The notes below the pieces were generated by a model. It ran no database searches. It was not told the DNA's origin and saw only the letters and a program-made list of their open reading frames with translations. The position numbers were made by a program, and so were the translations under genes. Below are positions 15,407 to 24,965 of a stretch of 64,000 nucleotides of DNA, piece after piece (within the stretch, counting starts at the first letter, position 1; each line of letters opens with the position of its first letter). The DNA comes from a virus, in IMG/VR virus record IMGVR_UViG_3300046648_000324, positions 1 through 64,000 of that record. The stretch is one strand, 5' to 3'.

Positions 15407-16624
15407 ATGAGCAACCCGACCTTCTACGCCTTCGCCGGCATCCGCACCACGCTCGCCCCCGAACGGCTGGGGCGCGCGGTGCGCCAGGGCGGCGGCATCG
15501 ACCAGCGCACCGACCTGGTCGAGGCCACCAACATCGACCTCGACGACAGCGGCCGCGCCAGCCGCCGCGCCGGCCAGACCCGGGTCGTGGCCGGCGCCAG
15601 CCACTCGCTGTTCGCCGCCGCCGGCACCTGCCTGTTCGTGCAGGACGGCGCGCTCAGGCAGCTGAACCCGGACTACAGCAGCAGCGTGCTGGCGACCGGC
15701 CTGGCCGACGCCCCGCTGCGCTACACCGAGGTCGACGGCAGCATCTACTGGAGCGACGCCAGCCGCAGCGGCGTGGTGGTGGCCGGCGTCGCCCAGTCGT
15801 GGGGCCTGCCGCTGCCGCCGGCCCAGCCGGACGCCGCGCTGGTGGCCGGCGCGCTGGGCGCCGGCAGCTACCAGTACGCGCTGACCTGGCTGACCGCCGA
15901 CGGCCAGGAATCGGGCACCGGGCTGGCCGCGCGCGTGCAGCTGCCCGCCGGCGCCGGGCTGGCCTTCAGCTGGCCGGCGCCGGCCGACCCGCGCATCACC
16001 CAGGCGGCGCTGTACCTGAGCGAGCCGGACGGCGGGGTGCTGTACCAGGCGCTGGTGGTCGACGCCCGGGCCGGCAGCGCCACGTTCCGCGGCGGCGCGC
16101 TGGCGCTGCCGCTGGCGACCCAGTGGCTGGACCCGCCGCCGCCCGGCCAGGACCTGGCCTACCACCGCGGCCGGATCTGGATCGCGGCCGGCGCCCACCT
16201 GTTCGCCACCGCCGCGCTCGGTTACGGCTACTGCGACCTGCGCGACTACCTGGCCCTCGACGGCAGCTTGATCCGCTTCGTGGTCGGGCTCGAGCACGGC
16301 CTGTACGTCGGCACCGAGCGCGCCGTCTACTTCGTCAAGGGCGACAGCTTCGCCGAGATGACGCTGGAGCCGGTGGTGGACGGCTACGGCGTGGCCGGCT
16401 CGGCCATCGTGGTGGACGGCTTCGCCGCCACCGCCAGGCCACAGCTGGCCGGCGTGCACTGCGCGCTGTTCGCCTGCGCGCGCGGGGTGTGCCTGGGCAC
16501 GCCGGATGGCGGCGTCACCAATTTGACTTTAGATCGGTACCAATCTAAGATAGATCTAAATGGGTCTGCCGTGCTTCGCGAGAGTGCAACGCTGACCCAG
16601 TACCTGCTGGCGATGCACGATTGA
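15407..16624 (+). CDS. Virion beta-propeller-like protein
   Basis: 405 residues. Opens with FAGIRTTLAPERLGRAV, then VEATNIDLDDSGRASRRAGQ and a series of blade-like repeats (SHSLFAAAGTCLFVQDGALR, DGSIYWSDASRSGVVVAGVA, RGRIWIAAGAHLFATAALGY). It resembles packaged-DNA stabilisation/tail-plug proteins of the P22 gp10 type, which close the portal. The last 30 codons become AT-rich where a promoter-like site is embedded. Confidence 0.65.
   Translation: MSNPTFYAFAGIRTTLAPERLGRAVRQGGGIDQRTDLVEATNIDLDDSGRASRRAGQTRVVAGASHSLFAAAGTCLFVQDGALRQLNPDYSSSVLATGLADAPLRYTEVDGSIYWSDASRSGVVVAGVAQSWGLPLPPAQPDAALVAGALGAGSYQYALTWLTADGQESGTGLAARVQLPAGAGLAFSWPAPADPRITQAALYLSEPDGGVLYQALVVDARAGSATFRGGALALPLATQWLDPPPPGQDLAYHRGRIWIAAGAHLFATAALGYGYCDLRDYLALDGSLIRFVVGLEHGLYVGTERAVYFVKGDSFAEMTLEPVVDGYGVAGSAIVVDGFAATARPQLAGVHCALFACARGVCLGTPDGGVTNLTLDRYQSKIDLNGSAVLRESATLTQYLLAMHD
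16523..16554 (+). promoter_or_regulatory. Intragenic sigma70-like promoter with TCTA-N3-TAGA site
   Basis: TTGACT (16,523-16,528), 17-base spacer, TAAGAT (16,546-16,551). The -10 box lies within TCTAAGATAGA (16,544-16,554), and a TTTAGATCGG half-site lies in the spacer. It sits inside the end of the preceding gene and would drive the fibre/internal-protein genes from 16,656 on. Good spacing makes it the clearest promoter of this motif family. Confidence 0.6.
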
Positions 16625-16632
16625 GCCCAACA

Positions 16633-16643
16633 TCTAAATTAGA
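16633..16643 (+). promoter_or_regulatory. TCTA-N3-TAGATCG palindrome before 16,656 gene
   Basis: TCTAAATTAGA followed by TCGG, 12 bases before the next ATG, with TAAATT as possible -10. A perfect 11-base hyphenated palindrome. Second full site within 100 bases. Confidence 0.45.
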
Positions 16644-16655
16644 TCGGATAGCGAC

Positions 16656-17429
16656 ATGACCCTCAGACTGAGCGCTGGCCTGCGCAACTTCGTCAACCAG
16701 AACGGCAGCATCCGCGATGCGCTGGCCGGTGGCGAGATCCAGATCTACAGCGGCGCCCAGCCGGCCACCGCCGAAACGGCGCCGTCCGGCACGCTGCTGG
16801 CCACGATCACCGCCGCCTCGGCCGCGCGCACCGCCGAGGTGCTGGCCACCGGCACCGTGACCCTGACCGGCGGCGCGGCCGGCTCGGTCAACACCCTGAC
16901 CGTCAACAGCATCTCGATCATCGACAGCGCGGTCCCGTTCAACACCTCGCTGGCGCAGACCGCGACCGACCTGGCGGCGATGATCAACAACAGCGCCTCC
17001 TCGCCCGAGTACACCGCCAGCGCCGCCGGCGCGGTGGTGACGATCAGCGCGCGGCGCGGTTCGGGCGCCGGGCCGAACGGCTTCGCGGTGGCCTCGACCG
17101 TGACCACCCTGACCAAGACCGATGCCAACCTGGCCGGCGGCGTCAGCGCCGCCAGCGGCCTGCTGTTCGGCACCTCGGCCGCCGGGGTGCTGGCCAAGCG
17201 CGCCAGCCAGACCTGGTCCGGGGTGGCGGTGGCCACCGGCACCGCCGGCTGGTTCCGCTTCGTCGGCGCGGTGGCCGACCCCGGCACGCTCGACACCAGC
17301 GAGGCGACGGTGCGCATGGACGGCGCGGTCAGCACCTCCGGCGCCCAGCTCAACATGTCCTCGACCTCGATCACCAGCGGCGCGACCCAGACCATCGCCT
17401 CGTTCCCGATCACGCTGCCGACCTCGTAA
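16656..17429 (+). CDS. Virion protein with inserted adhesion-like domain
   Basis: 257 residues. The outer framework (RLSAGLRNFVNQNGSIRDAL, GTLLATIT, SQTWSGVAVATGTAGWFRFV) parallels the 134-residue protein at 10,655. Residues about 57-165 form an inserted beta domain (VNTLTVNSISIIDSAVPFNT...AMINNSASSPEYTASAAGAV) of a type common in phage fibres. Probable surface or tail component. No good ribosome site (GGA only). Confidence 0.65.
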   Translation: MTLRLSAGLRNFVNQNGSIRDALAGGEIQIYSGAQPATAETAPSGTLLATITAASAARTAEVLATGTVTLTGGAAGSVNTLTVNSISIIDSAVPFNTSLAQTATDLAAMINNSASSPEYTASAAGAVVTISARRGSGAGPNGFAVASTVTTLTKTDANLAGGVSAASGLLFGTSAAGVLAKRASQTWSGVAVATGTAGWFRFVGAVADPGTLDTSEATVRMDGAVSTSGAQLNMSSTSITSGATQTIASFPITLPTS

Positions 17430-17452
17430 GGTCCGGCTAACCGGGGGAAGCC

Positions 17453-18775
17453 ATGGCGATTGACGGCAGCGTCACTCTCGGCGTTGCCGACGGAGCCTAC
17501 CCGGCGCTCGGCGCCGACGGCCTGACCGGCACCGCCAGCAACGCCAGCGTCTCGCTGACCGGCGCGTCGCTGTTCCCGAGCGCCAGCGCGAGCGGCCTGG
17601 CCGGCACCATCGGCGACGGCGACAGCCGCCCTGGCGACCCCGACAACATCCCGCAGGACCTCACCCCGCTGACGCTCGACGGCGTGCTGGCCGGCGAACA
17701 CCTGTTCAGCGGCGTGGCCACGCTGCCGGTCTACCGGCTCGACGACGCCAGTCTCGAGCCGCCACCGCTGCTGCCGACCTACGACCTCAGCGCCGACGGC
17801 GTGTCCGGCACGCTGGGCGTCGGCACCGCCACGCCCCCGCCCTGGGCGCTGGCGGCGGCGCTGCTGGCCGGCGGCGCCGGCGCCGGCGCCGCGCAGCTGC
17901 CGCTGCCCGCGGTCGCGGGCGACACCGGGCCCGGCGCCGACATCACGCTGGCGCCGTTCACGCTCGGCACCGCGCTGCTGGCCGGCACCGTGGCCGGCGC
18001 CAGCGTGCTGCTGGACGCGCCCCAGCTGGCCGCCAGCGCGCTGCAGCACGGCCTGGGCGCCGGCGCCGCCGTGCTGGACCTGCCGACCCTGGTCGCCACC
18101 ACCGGCGCTGCCAGCGCCCGCTACGACGGCGCCGCCCAGCTCGAGCACGCGCTGCTGGCCGCCAGCGGCCTGGCCGGCGCCAGCGCCAGCGGCGCCGCGC
18201 AGCTGGCGGCGTGGCTGGCGGCCGGCGTCGCGCTGGCCAGCAACAGCGGCGCCGGCAGCATCCACCTGGCCCCGCCCGCGGTCGACGGCGCCCAGGCCGC
18301 GCGCGCCCAGGCCGCGCTGTACCGGATGCTGGCGATCAACACCCGCACCAACGCCGTCACCGAATACAGCAACATGGCGTTCAACAGCTTCGCCACCTTC
18401 AACGGCGTGGTGCTGGGGGCCTCGGCCGACGGCATCATGGCGCTGCAGGGCGACACCGACAGCGGCGCCCCGATCGCGGCCAGCATGACCAGCGGCCAGC
18501 TCGACTTCGACAGCGCCCAGCACAAGCGCGTCAGCGCCGGCTATGTCGGCTACCGCGCCGACGGCGTCCTGACCCTGGCCCTGGCGGTCGACGGCGTGCC
18601 CGCCACCAGCAACACGCTGGCGCCGCGCGCGGCCGGCCTGCACCCGAGCCGCACGCCGTTCGGGCGCGGCGCGCGCGGGCGCTACTGGCAGTGGCAGCTG
18701 GCCAACAGCGGCGGCGCCGGGTTCACCCTCGACGCGCTCGCGTTCGACGTCGACGTGCTGGCGCGGCGGGTCTGA
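17453..18775 (+). CDS. Large fibre/tail surface protein
   Basis: 440 residues. N-terminal half Gly/Ala-rich with loose repeats (LPLPAVAGDTGPGADITLAP, FTLGTALLAGTVAGASVLLD). The C-terminal domain from about residue 295 (MLAINTRTNAVTEYSNMAFN, then SFATFNGVVLGASADGIMAL, and GFTLDALAFDVDVLARRV at the end) is conserved in phage tail-associated proteins of unknown exact role. Preceded by GGGGGAAG. Overlaps the next start as TGATG. Confidence 0.65.
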   Translation: MAIDGSVTLGVADGAYPALGADGLTGTASNASVSLTGASLFPSASASGLAGTIGDGDSRPGDPDNIPQDLTPLTLDGVLAGEHLFSGVATLPVYRLDDASLEPPPLLPTYDLSADGVSGTLGVGTATPPPWALAAALLAGGAGAGAAQLPLPAVAGDTGPGADITLAPFTLGTALLAGTVAGASVLLDAPQLAASALQHGLGAGAAVLDLPTLVATTGAASARYDGAAQLEHALLAASGLAGASASGAAQLAAWLAAGVALASNSGAGSIHLAPPAVDGAQAARAQAALYRMLAINTRTNAVTEYSNMAFNSFATFNGVVLGASADGIMALQGDTDSGAPIAASMTSGQLDFDSAQHKRVSAGYVGYRADGVLTLALAVDGVPATSNTLAPRAAGLHPSRTPFGRGARGRYWQWQLANSGGAGFTLDALAFDVDVLARRV

Positions 18776-20130
18776 TGGCGCGCCCCGAACTGGTGTTCAA
18801 CGAGCCGGTCGCCACCGGCGCGGTGCGCGTCGAGCTGTACGGCGACGCCGCCCGCGCCGGCCACCACCTGAACACCGCGCGCGGCGTGCTGGGCATGCTG
18901 CGCTGCATGTATGGCGTCAACGAGCGCATCGCCGCCGGCGAGCCGGGCGGGTTCTATGTGCACCGGGTGCTGCTGGCCGATGGCACCCAGATCGAGGCGC
19001 TGACCAACAACGGCCTGGACATCGTGCGGATCCACGCCGCGCCGCCGCCCGCGCCGGCCCGGCGCCGCGCCCCCGCACCGCCGCGCCGCCAGGTCATCCG
19101 GCGCGCGCTGGCCTGCGGCTCGCTGTCGGTGCGCGACGCGTTTCTCTGGCGCGAGGGTGACGAGCGCGGGGTCCTCCCCCTGCCAGCCCCGGACGGCGGT
19201 TTCGGCGAACTGCAATCCAACCATCCGACCGGCGTGTCGGCCAACGGCGAGGTCAGCGGCTTTTGCCTGTACACCACCGCGACGACTTCCACCGGTTTGC
19301 CGTACCGCTGGAGCGAAGCGCGCGGTTACCTGATGCTGGACCCCGGCGCCGACCAGGCGGCACAGGCCTACGCGATCGCCGCCGACGGCACCGCCGTGGT
19401 CGGCGCCGCCGACGCCCAGCCCTGCTACTGGACGGCGGCCGGCGCGCTGGTCCCGCTGGCGGCGGCGGCGGTCGTGGGCGAAGCCCGCGCCGTCTCGGCG
19501 AACGGCGCGCGGATCGGCGGCCAGGCGCACACCGGCGGCGACGACAGCGGGGCGCGCACCTACCACCTGCTGCTGTGGACGGGCGGAGAGCTGACCGAGC
19601 TCGCCAGCGTGACCAACCAGACCGGCTGGATATCGTTCGGCTACGTCGCCATGCACATGGCGGCCGACGGCTCGACGCTGGCGTGGACCGAGATGGTGTC
19701 CGGCAGCTGGCAAGCGGCCTGCTGGACCGAGCACAACGGCATCACCACGATCGGCGCCGCCGGCGAGTTCCTGACCGTGGTCGGGGTGTCGGCCACCGGC
19801 ACCGTGGTCTACGTGTACGACGAAGCCGCCAGGGTCGGTCGGCGCTGGGACATGGCGCAGCAGCGCTTCCGCGACGACGACGCGCCGGCTGGCGCCACCG
19901 ATGGTGCCGGCGGCCGGGCGCTGGGGATGCTGGCGGGCGAGCCGCAACAGCGCGCGCCGGGGGCCGAGGAGGACGCCCCCCTCGAACTGTTTTCTACCCA
20001 GAACACCGCGAACCTGACCCTGGTGCGCGGCGGCACGACCACGGTCCAGGCGCTGGGCGGCGCGGGTGTGAGCATCACCGGGATCGCCATCGCCACCCCC
20101 ATTGTCGACATCACCGAAAGCCTACCATGA
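18775..20130 (+). CDS. HAF-repeat-like propeller protein
   Basis: 451 residues. Residues 1-90 are a small module (PELVFNEPVATGAVRVELYG...VHRVLLADGTQIEALTNNGL), followed by a Pro/Arg linker. About 110-370 contains repeats such as DAFLWREGDERGVLPLPAPD, AYAIAADGTAVVGAADAQPC and ARAVSANGARIGGQAHTGGD, resembling extracellular HAF repeats. Likely a surface-exposed receptor-binding or decoration protein. TGATG and ATGA couplings at both ends. Confidence 0.6.
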   Translation: MARPELVFNEPVATGAVRVELYGDAARAGHHLNTARGVLGMLRCMYGVNERIAAGEPGGFYVHRVLLADGTQIEALTNNGLDIVRIHAAPPPAPARRRAPAPPRRQVIRRALACGSLSVRDAFLWREGDERGVLPLPAPDGGFGELQSNHPTGVSANGEVSGFCLYTTATTSTGLPYRWSEARGYLMLDPGADQAAQAYAIAADGTAVVGAADAQPCYWTAAGALVPLAAAAVVGEARAVSANGARIGGQAHTGGDDSGARTYHLLLWTGGELTELASVTNQTGWISFGYVAMHMAADGSTLAWTEMVSGSWQAACWTEHNGITTIGAAGEFLTVVGVSATGTVVYVYDEAARVGRRWDMAQQRFRDDDAPAGATDGAGGRALGMLAGEPQQRAPGAEEDAPLELFSTQNTANLTLVRGGTTTVQALGGAGVSITGIAIATPIVDITESLP

Positions 20131-22070
20131 GCTTCCAAACCGCCGCCGCGCTGGGCTCGCCCCTCGTCTCGTCCAACCAGGACCGCGCCGGCCCGCTGGT
20201 CACCTCCGTCATGGCCCAGGCCGGCGCGCTGGCGCAGCAGGCCCAGACCACGGCGCTGAGCGCGATCGGCGCGCTCGGCGCGTTCAACATGACGCTGACG
20301 CCGCTCGCCGCGCCGGCCGCGCCGACCCCGCAGGTGGCGGTGCCGCCGCTGGGCGCCGCGCCGGCCGACCTCGACTTCGCCGACCGCTTCCCGAGCGCGC
20401 CGGCATCGCCGCTGCTGGTGCCGGTCGGCAGCTTCGCGCTGGACGCGCCGCCCGAGTACGACGTGGCGCGGCCGCTGCTGGTCGACATCCCGCTGCCGGA
20501 CCCGCTGGACGTGCTGGTGCCGGCGGCGCCGGTGCTGGGCGCGATCGCCATCCCGGTCGAGCCCAGCTTCATGCTGCCGCTGGTGCCGACGCTGCTCGCG
20601 CTGAACCTGCCGGACGCGCCGACGCTCGAGCTGCCCGCCTTCACCGACCAGCTGGGCGCGGCGCCGGACGCGCCGGCGGCCAGCTTCAGCTACGCCGAGC
20701 TGGCCTACGACTCGGCGCTGCTGGGCCAGCTCAACGGCCGGCTGGCCGCGCTGGTGGGCGGCGCCAGCACCGGGCTCGCCCCGGCGGTCGAGCAGGCCCT
20801 GTGGCAGCGCGGGCGCGAGCGCGAGGACCTGCTGGCGCAGGGCGCGGTGGCCGAGGCGACCCGGATGTTCGCCGCGCGCGGCTTCTCGATGCCGTCCGGC
20901 ACCCTGGCGCGGCTGGTCCAGCAGGCCTTGCAGGACGCGGCCGGGCGCGACGCCGCGCTGTCGCGCGAGATCATGATCAAGCAGGCCGACCTGGAGCAGT
21001 CGAATTTCCAGTTCGCCTTCAATGCCGCGATGGCGCTCGAGACCCAGCTGATTGGCCACTTCGACGCGGTCCAGAGCCGCGCGCTGGAGGCGGCCAAGTT
21101 CACGTTCGAGGCGGTGCTGCAGCTGTTCCAGGCCCGGGTCGCGCTGTACCAGGCCGACGCCCAGGCGTTCGCCGCCAAGGCCGAGGTGTACAAGACCCGG
21201 CTGCAGGGGGCGCTGGCGCGGCTCGAGGTCTACAAGGCCGAGCTGGAAGGGCAGCAGCTGGTCGGCACGCTGAACCTGCAGCTGGTGCAGCAGTACACCG
21301 CCCAGCTGGAGGGGGTCAAGACCACCGCCGAGGTGTACCGGACCCGGGTCGAGGCGGCCCAGGCCCAAGTCGAGGCCCAGAAGCAGCAGGTCGGCATCTT
21401 CGTCGCCCAGCTGCAGGGCTACGACAGCCAGGTCAAGGCCAAGGCCACCGAATACGAGGGCTACGCGACCCGCGTGCACGCCGAGCTGACCAAGGTGCAG
21501 GCCTTCGGCGAGCAGGTCAGCGCCTACAAGAGCCGGACCGAGGCCTACGGCACCCTGGTCAACGCCAAGCTGGGCGCCCAGGCGATGGACTTCAAGCAGC
21601 TGCAGGAGTTCCCGCTCGAGATGTACCGGCAGCGGGTGACCGCCTACCAGGTCGCCGTCTCGGCCGAGGCCGAGCGGCTGCGCGCCGAGGTCGGCGCGTT
21701 CGAGGGCCGGGTGCGCGCGTTCGCCTCGACCGAGACGGCCAAGGCGGCCCAGGTCGGGGCCCAGGTCGACGTCGCCCGGCTGCAGACCCAAGTCTACACC
21801 AGCAGCGCCCAGCTGCAGCTGCAGGCCGGCGAATCGAACCTGAAGCTGGCGGTGTCGTCGGCCGAGACGGCGCAGGCCTCGCTGCGCGCCGCCGCCCAGG
21901 TGGCGGGCCAGCTGGCCGCCGCCGCGCTGGCCGCGCGCAACGTGCACGCCTCGATCCAGACCACCGATTCGATCAGCACCTCGAACAGCGCGTCGATCAG
22001 CAACACCAACATCGCGTCGAACTCGGGCAGCAGCAGCGAGAGCGAGATCACCAGCAAGAGCGGCTCGTAA
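20127..22070 (+). CDS. Coiled-coil virion protein
   Basis: 647 residues. N-terminal 200 residues Pro/Leu-rich; residues about 235-600 form one very long alpha-helical coiled coil (AKFTFEAVLQLFQARVALYQ, QLVQQYTAQLEGVKTTAEVY, YDSQVKAKATEYEGYATRVH), ending in a Ser/Asn-rich tail (TSNSASISNTNIASNSGSSS). The form suits an internal or tail virion protein upstream of the ejected proteins. Function not established. Confidence 0.65.
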   Translation: MSFQTAAALGSPLVSSNQDRAGPLVTSVMAQAGALAQQAQTTALSAIGALGAFNMTLTPLAAPAAPTPQVAVPPLGAAPADLDFADRFPSAPASPLLVPVGSFALDAPPEYDVARPLLVDIPLPDPLDVLVPAAPVLGAIAIPVEPSFMLPLVPTLLALNLPDAPTLELPAFTDQLGAAPDAPAASFSYAELAYDSALLGQLNGRLAALVGGASTGLAPAVEQALWQRGREREDLLAQGAVAEATRMFAARGFSMPSGTLARLVQQALQDAAGRDAALSREIMIKQADLEQSNFQFAFNAAMALETQLIGHFDAVQSRALEAAKFTFEAVLQLFQARVALYQADAQAFAAKAEVYKTRLQGALARLEVYKAELEGQQLVGTLNLQLVQQYTAQLEGVKTTAEVYRTRVEAAQAQVEAQKQQVGIFVAQLQGYDSQVKAKATEYEGYATRVHAELTKVQAFGEQVSAYKSRTEAYGTLVNAKLGAQAMDFKQLQEFPLEMYRQRVTAYQVAVSAEAERLRAEVGAFEGRVRAFASTETAKAAQVGAQVDVARLQTQVYTSSAQLQLQAGESNLKLAVSSAETAQASLRAAAQVAGQLAAAALAARNVHASIQTTDSISTSNSASISNTNIASNSGSSSESEITSKSGS

Positions 22071-22088
22071 AACTTAAAGGAACACGAC

Positions 22089-24965
22089 ATGGCAGACATC
22101 AACCTGCGCGCGGCAGCCAAGAGCATCCGGGACCGGTTCAGCCGCACCCCGCCGGCGGCGGCCGCCCCCGTCGAGCCCGCTCCAGCCCCGGCGCCGGCGC
22201 CCGCCCCAGCGGCGACCCCGGCGGCGTCCGGGCCGATCGCGCGCCCGCCCGGCCTGCGCCCGCCCAACCCGAACGCATTCGAGCTGCCGGCCGAGCCCGC
22301 CGGCCCGGCCGGCCAGGGCACCTTGCGCCCGAACGGCGGCTTCGGCAAGCCGCCCGCGCCCAATGTCTGGAGCCCGCGTCCGGCCAGCCCGACCGTTACC
22401 GCGGCGCCGGAGGTGTGGAGCCCGCGCCCGGCGGCCCCGGCGGGCAACGTGTGGCGCTACCCGAACGCCCCTGACACGCCGTTCCCGGCGCAGCAGCGCC
22501 TGCCCGCCCCGGCCGCGCCGGCAGCAGCTGCCCCGCCGTTCGAGGCCGCGCCCGAGTCGCCGATCAAGGTCGGCCAGATGTCGCCCCAGGCCGAGGCCCA
22601 CTACGCCAGCCTGCGCGCCGCCCCCGGCGCACCGGGCGCCGGGCTGCAGCCGGGCGACTGGGTCAAGCCGGGCAGCCCGTTGCCCAAGGCCCCGCCCGCC
22701 CCACCCGGCGCGCTGAGCCGGGTGGGCTCGGCCGTCGCCAACTCCAAACTGGTCAGGTACGGCCTGAAGCCGGCCGCCGCGATCTCGGGCGCGGTCGAGA
22801 CCGTGCAGGGCCTGCGCGCCGGCGACGCCGGCCAGACCGCGTGGGGCGTGGCCGACACCGCCGCCGGGCTCGGCCTGTATGCGCCTTCGGCGCCGGTGAA
22901 GGCGGCCGCCGGCACCTACCTGGGCATCCGCGCCGGCTACGGTGCCGGCCAGGCGCTGCCCGAGGGCGTGCGCGACGGCATCGGCTCGGCCGTCAACCAG
23001 GGCGTGCGCGGGCTGGGCCACCTGTTCGGCCAGGACTGGGGCGTGTCGGAGAAGGATGCGGCCACGTTCGCCGCCAACCGGGCGCTGCCGGATGCGCCCA
23101 AGCCTCCGGTAAGTACCGCCGTACCGGCGCCGGCCAGTACCGCCGTACCGGCGGAGCCGGTGCGCGGCGTGCCGGGGGCCGACGACGGCAGCCTCGCGCC
23201 GCAGGAAGCGGCCCCGAGCTATGCCGCACCGGCGCCACAGGAGGAAGCGGCGCCAGCGGCGCCCGCGCCGCAGAGCGACGCCGACCGCGACCTGCTGCGC
23301 CGGGTCAGCGTGGTCGATGCCACCGGCCACCCGCAGGGCACCACGTTCGAGCAGGACGGCAAGCAGTACGCGGTGCAGCCGTACGGCACCGATGCCACCG
23401 GCCAGACCCCGCTGCGCGGGCTGTCGATCGACGGCCGCGCCGGCTTCGGCGTCGCGCCGAACCAGACCATCAGCCAGTACGACGCCGCCCAGGCGCGTGC
23501 CAATGCGCCTGGCGCGCCCGCCAGCGCCGGGCTGCGCGCCCAGGACACGGCCCCGGCCGCGCAGGCAGCCGCCGCCCCGGCCAACCCGGCCGTCGCCGGC
23601 TTCGCCCAGCAATACGGTGCCGCCGCCGAGCGCGCCGGCCGGGCGCTGGGGGTCGAACCGCAGCTGCTGCTGGCTCAGTGGGGCAACGAGACCGGCTGGG
23701 GCAAGAGTGTGATCCCCGGCACCAACAACCTGGGCAACATCAAGGATGTCAGCGGCCGCGGCGCGCGCGCCACCGACAACGCCACCGGTTCGCGGGACGC
23801 CTACCTGCAGTTTGCCTCGCCCGACGCGTTCGCCGACCACTATGTCGGGATGATCCAGCGCAAGTACCCGGGCGTGGTCGGCGCCGGTACCGACGCCGCC
23901 AAGTTCACCGCCGGGCTCAAAGGCTACGCCGAAGACCCGCAGTACGCCCAGAAGGTGCAGGCCGCCCGCGCGATGCTGGGGGGCGCCGGCCAGCAGCCGG
24001 CGGGTCTGCCGTCCGCGCCTGGCCAGCCACTCCCGCCAAGCCTGCGCGCGCCGGGTCTGCCGTCCGCGCCCGGCCAGCCACTCCCGCCAAGCCTGCGCCC
24101 ACCGCAGCAAGGGCAAGCGGGCAGCGCCCCGGGCGTGGTCCACATGATCGAGGGCACCACCCAGTCGGTGGCGGTGCAGCAGCCCGACGGCAGTTTCGCC
24201 AAGGTGCCGCTGGCCACCTACCAGGCCGGGCTGGCTGCCGGCGCCCCCGATGGCGGCGCCAAGAAATTCCTGGCCAACCAGGCCGAGGGCATCGCCGACA
24301 CGGTCGACCCGAAGCGCGTCGAACGCCAGAAGGCCGCGGCCGAGATGGAGCTGGCCCGCGCCACGCGCGAAGCCGCCATCGCCAACACGAACCGCGACAA
24401 CGTCCGCGCCGACCTGGCCCAGCGCGAGGCGTCCGACAAGCACCTGCACGAGTTCCTGTCGGGCCTGCTGGTCAAGCAAGACGACAAGGGCGCCACCATT
24501 CCCGACCTCGACCGGGTGGCCGAGGCCGGCCGCCTGATGCACAACGAGGTGGGCGAGAAGATCCGCCAGCTGCAGCAGGATTTCCCGCAAGGCCACCCGA
24601 AGCGCGCCGCCGCGCTCAGGATGATCGACGAGCTCGAGACCAAGGGAGTGGGCGCCTTCACCGACGCCGACCGCCAGGTGATGGCGTCGCAGTACCAGAT
24701 CATGGACCGCGTGCGCGAGAACCACGGGCCGTGGACGCCGGGCGGCTCCGAGTTCGTGCAGGGCCCGCTGTCGGGCTACGCGATCGACGACGACGCCACC
24801 AAGGCGCATGGCGGCAAACTGATTGGCAGCGACATGGCGGTGCTCAAGAACGGCGCCCGGATCCGCAAAAACGACCTGCGCTACGACAAGACCAGCAACC
24901 GCTTCTTCGTCGACGTCGGCAAGGCGCCGACGCGCAACTTTGACGCTGGCCTGAGGGGGTACTGA
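22089..24965 (+). CDS. Internal virion protein with GH73-type muramidase domain
   Basis: 958 residues after AAAGGAA. The first 280 residues are Pro/Ala-rich and flexible. About residues 500-635 form a glucosaminidase/lysozyme-like domain (FAQQYGAAAERAGRALGVEP, LAQWGNETGWGKS with catalytic Glu near 534, NNLGNIKDVSGRG, YLQFASPDAFADHYVGM), which would locally open peptidoglycan during DNA ejection. The C-terminus is helical and charged. Contains a 17-residue tandem duplication and a dispersed GTACC element in linker regions. Confidence 0.8.
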   Translation: MADINLRAAAKSIRDRFSRTPPAAAAPVEPAPAPAPAPAPAATPAASGPIARPPGLRPPNPNAFELPAEPAGPAGQGTLRPNGGFGKPPAPNVWSPRPASPTVTAAPEVWSPRPAAPAGNVWRYPNAPDTPFPAQQRLPAPAAPAAAAPPFEAAPESPIKVGQMSPQAEAHYASLRAAPGAPGAGLQPGDWVKPGSPLPKAPPAPPGALSRVGSAVANSKLVRYGLKPAAAISGAVETVQGLRAGDAGQTAWGVADTAAGLGLYAPSAPVKAAAGTYLGIRAGYGAGQALPEGVRDGIGSAVNQGVRGLGHLFGQDWGVSEKDAATFAANRALPDAPKPPVSTAVPAPASTAVPAEPVRGVPGADDGSLAPQEAAPSYAAPAPQEEAAPAAPAPQSDADRDLLRRVSVVDATGHPQGTTFEQDGKQYAVQPYGTDATGQTPLRGLSIDGRAGFGVAPNQTISQYDAAQARANAPGAPASAGLRAQDTAPAAQAAAAPANPAVAGFAQQYGAAAERAGRALGVEPQLLLAQWGNETGWGKSVIPGTNNLGNIKDVSGRGARATDNATGSRDAYLQFASPDAFADHYVGMIQRKYPGVVGAGTDAAKFTAGLKGYAEDPQYAQKVQAARAMLGGAGQQPAGLPSAPGQPLPPSLRAPGLPSAPGQPLPPSLRPPQQGQAGSAPGVVHMIEGTTQSVAVQQPDGSFAKVPLATYQAGLAAGAPDGGAKKFLANQAEGIADTVDPKRVERQKAAAEMELARATREAAIANTNRDNVRADLAQREASDKHLHEFLSGLLVKQDDKGATIPDLDRVAEAGRLMHNEVGEKIRQLQQDFPQGHPKRAAALRMIDELETKGVGAFTDADRQVMASQYQIMDRVRENHGPWTPGGSEFVQGPLSGYAIDDDATKAHGGKLIGSDMAVLKNGARIRKNDLRYDKTSNRFFVDVGKAPTRNFDAGLRGY
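23107..23153 (+). repeat. GTACCGCCGTACCGGCG element, two tandem copies
   Basis: GTACCGCCGTACCGGCG occurs exactly at 23,113-23,129 and 23,137-23,153, encoding STAVPAPASTAVPAEP in a linker. The same 17-mer occurs inverted at 47,637-47,653 in the DNA polymerase N-terminus, again encoding TAVPA. Related elements lie in intergenic gaps of the leftward genes. Confidence 0.7.
24002..24103 (+). repeat. 51-base tandem duplication
   Basis: Two near-identical 51-base units (24,002-24,052 and 24,053-24,103) encode GLPSAPGQPLPPSLRAP and GLPSAPGQPLPPSLRPP. They lengthen the Pro-rich linker after the muramidase domain in frame. Confidence 0.85.
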
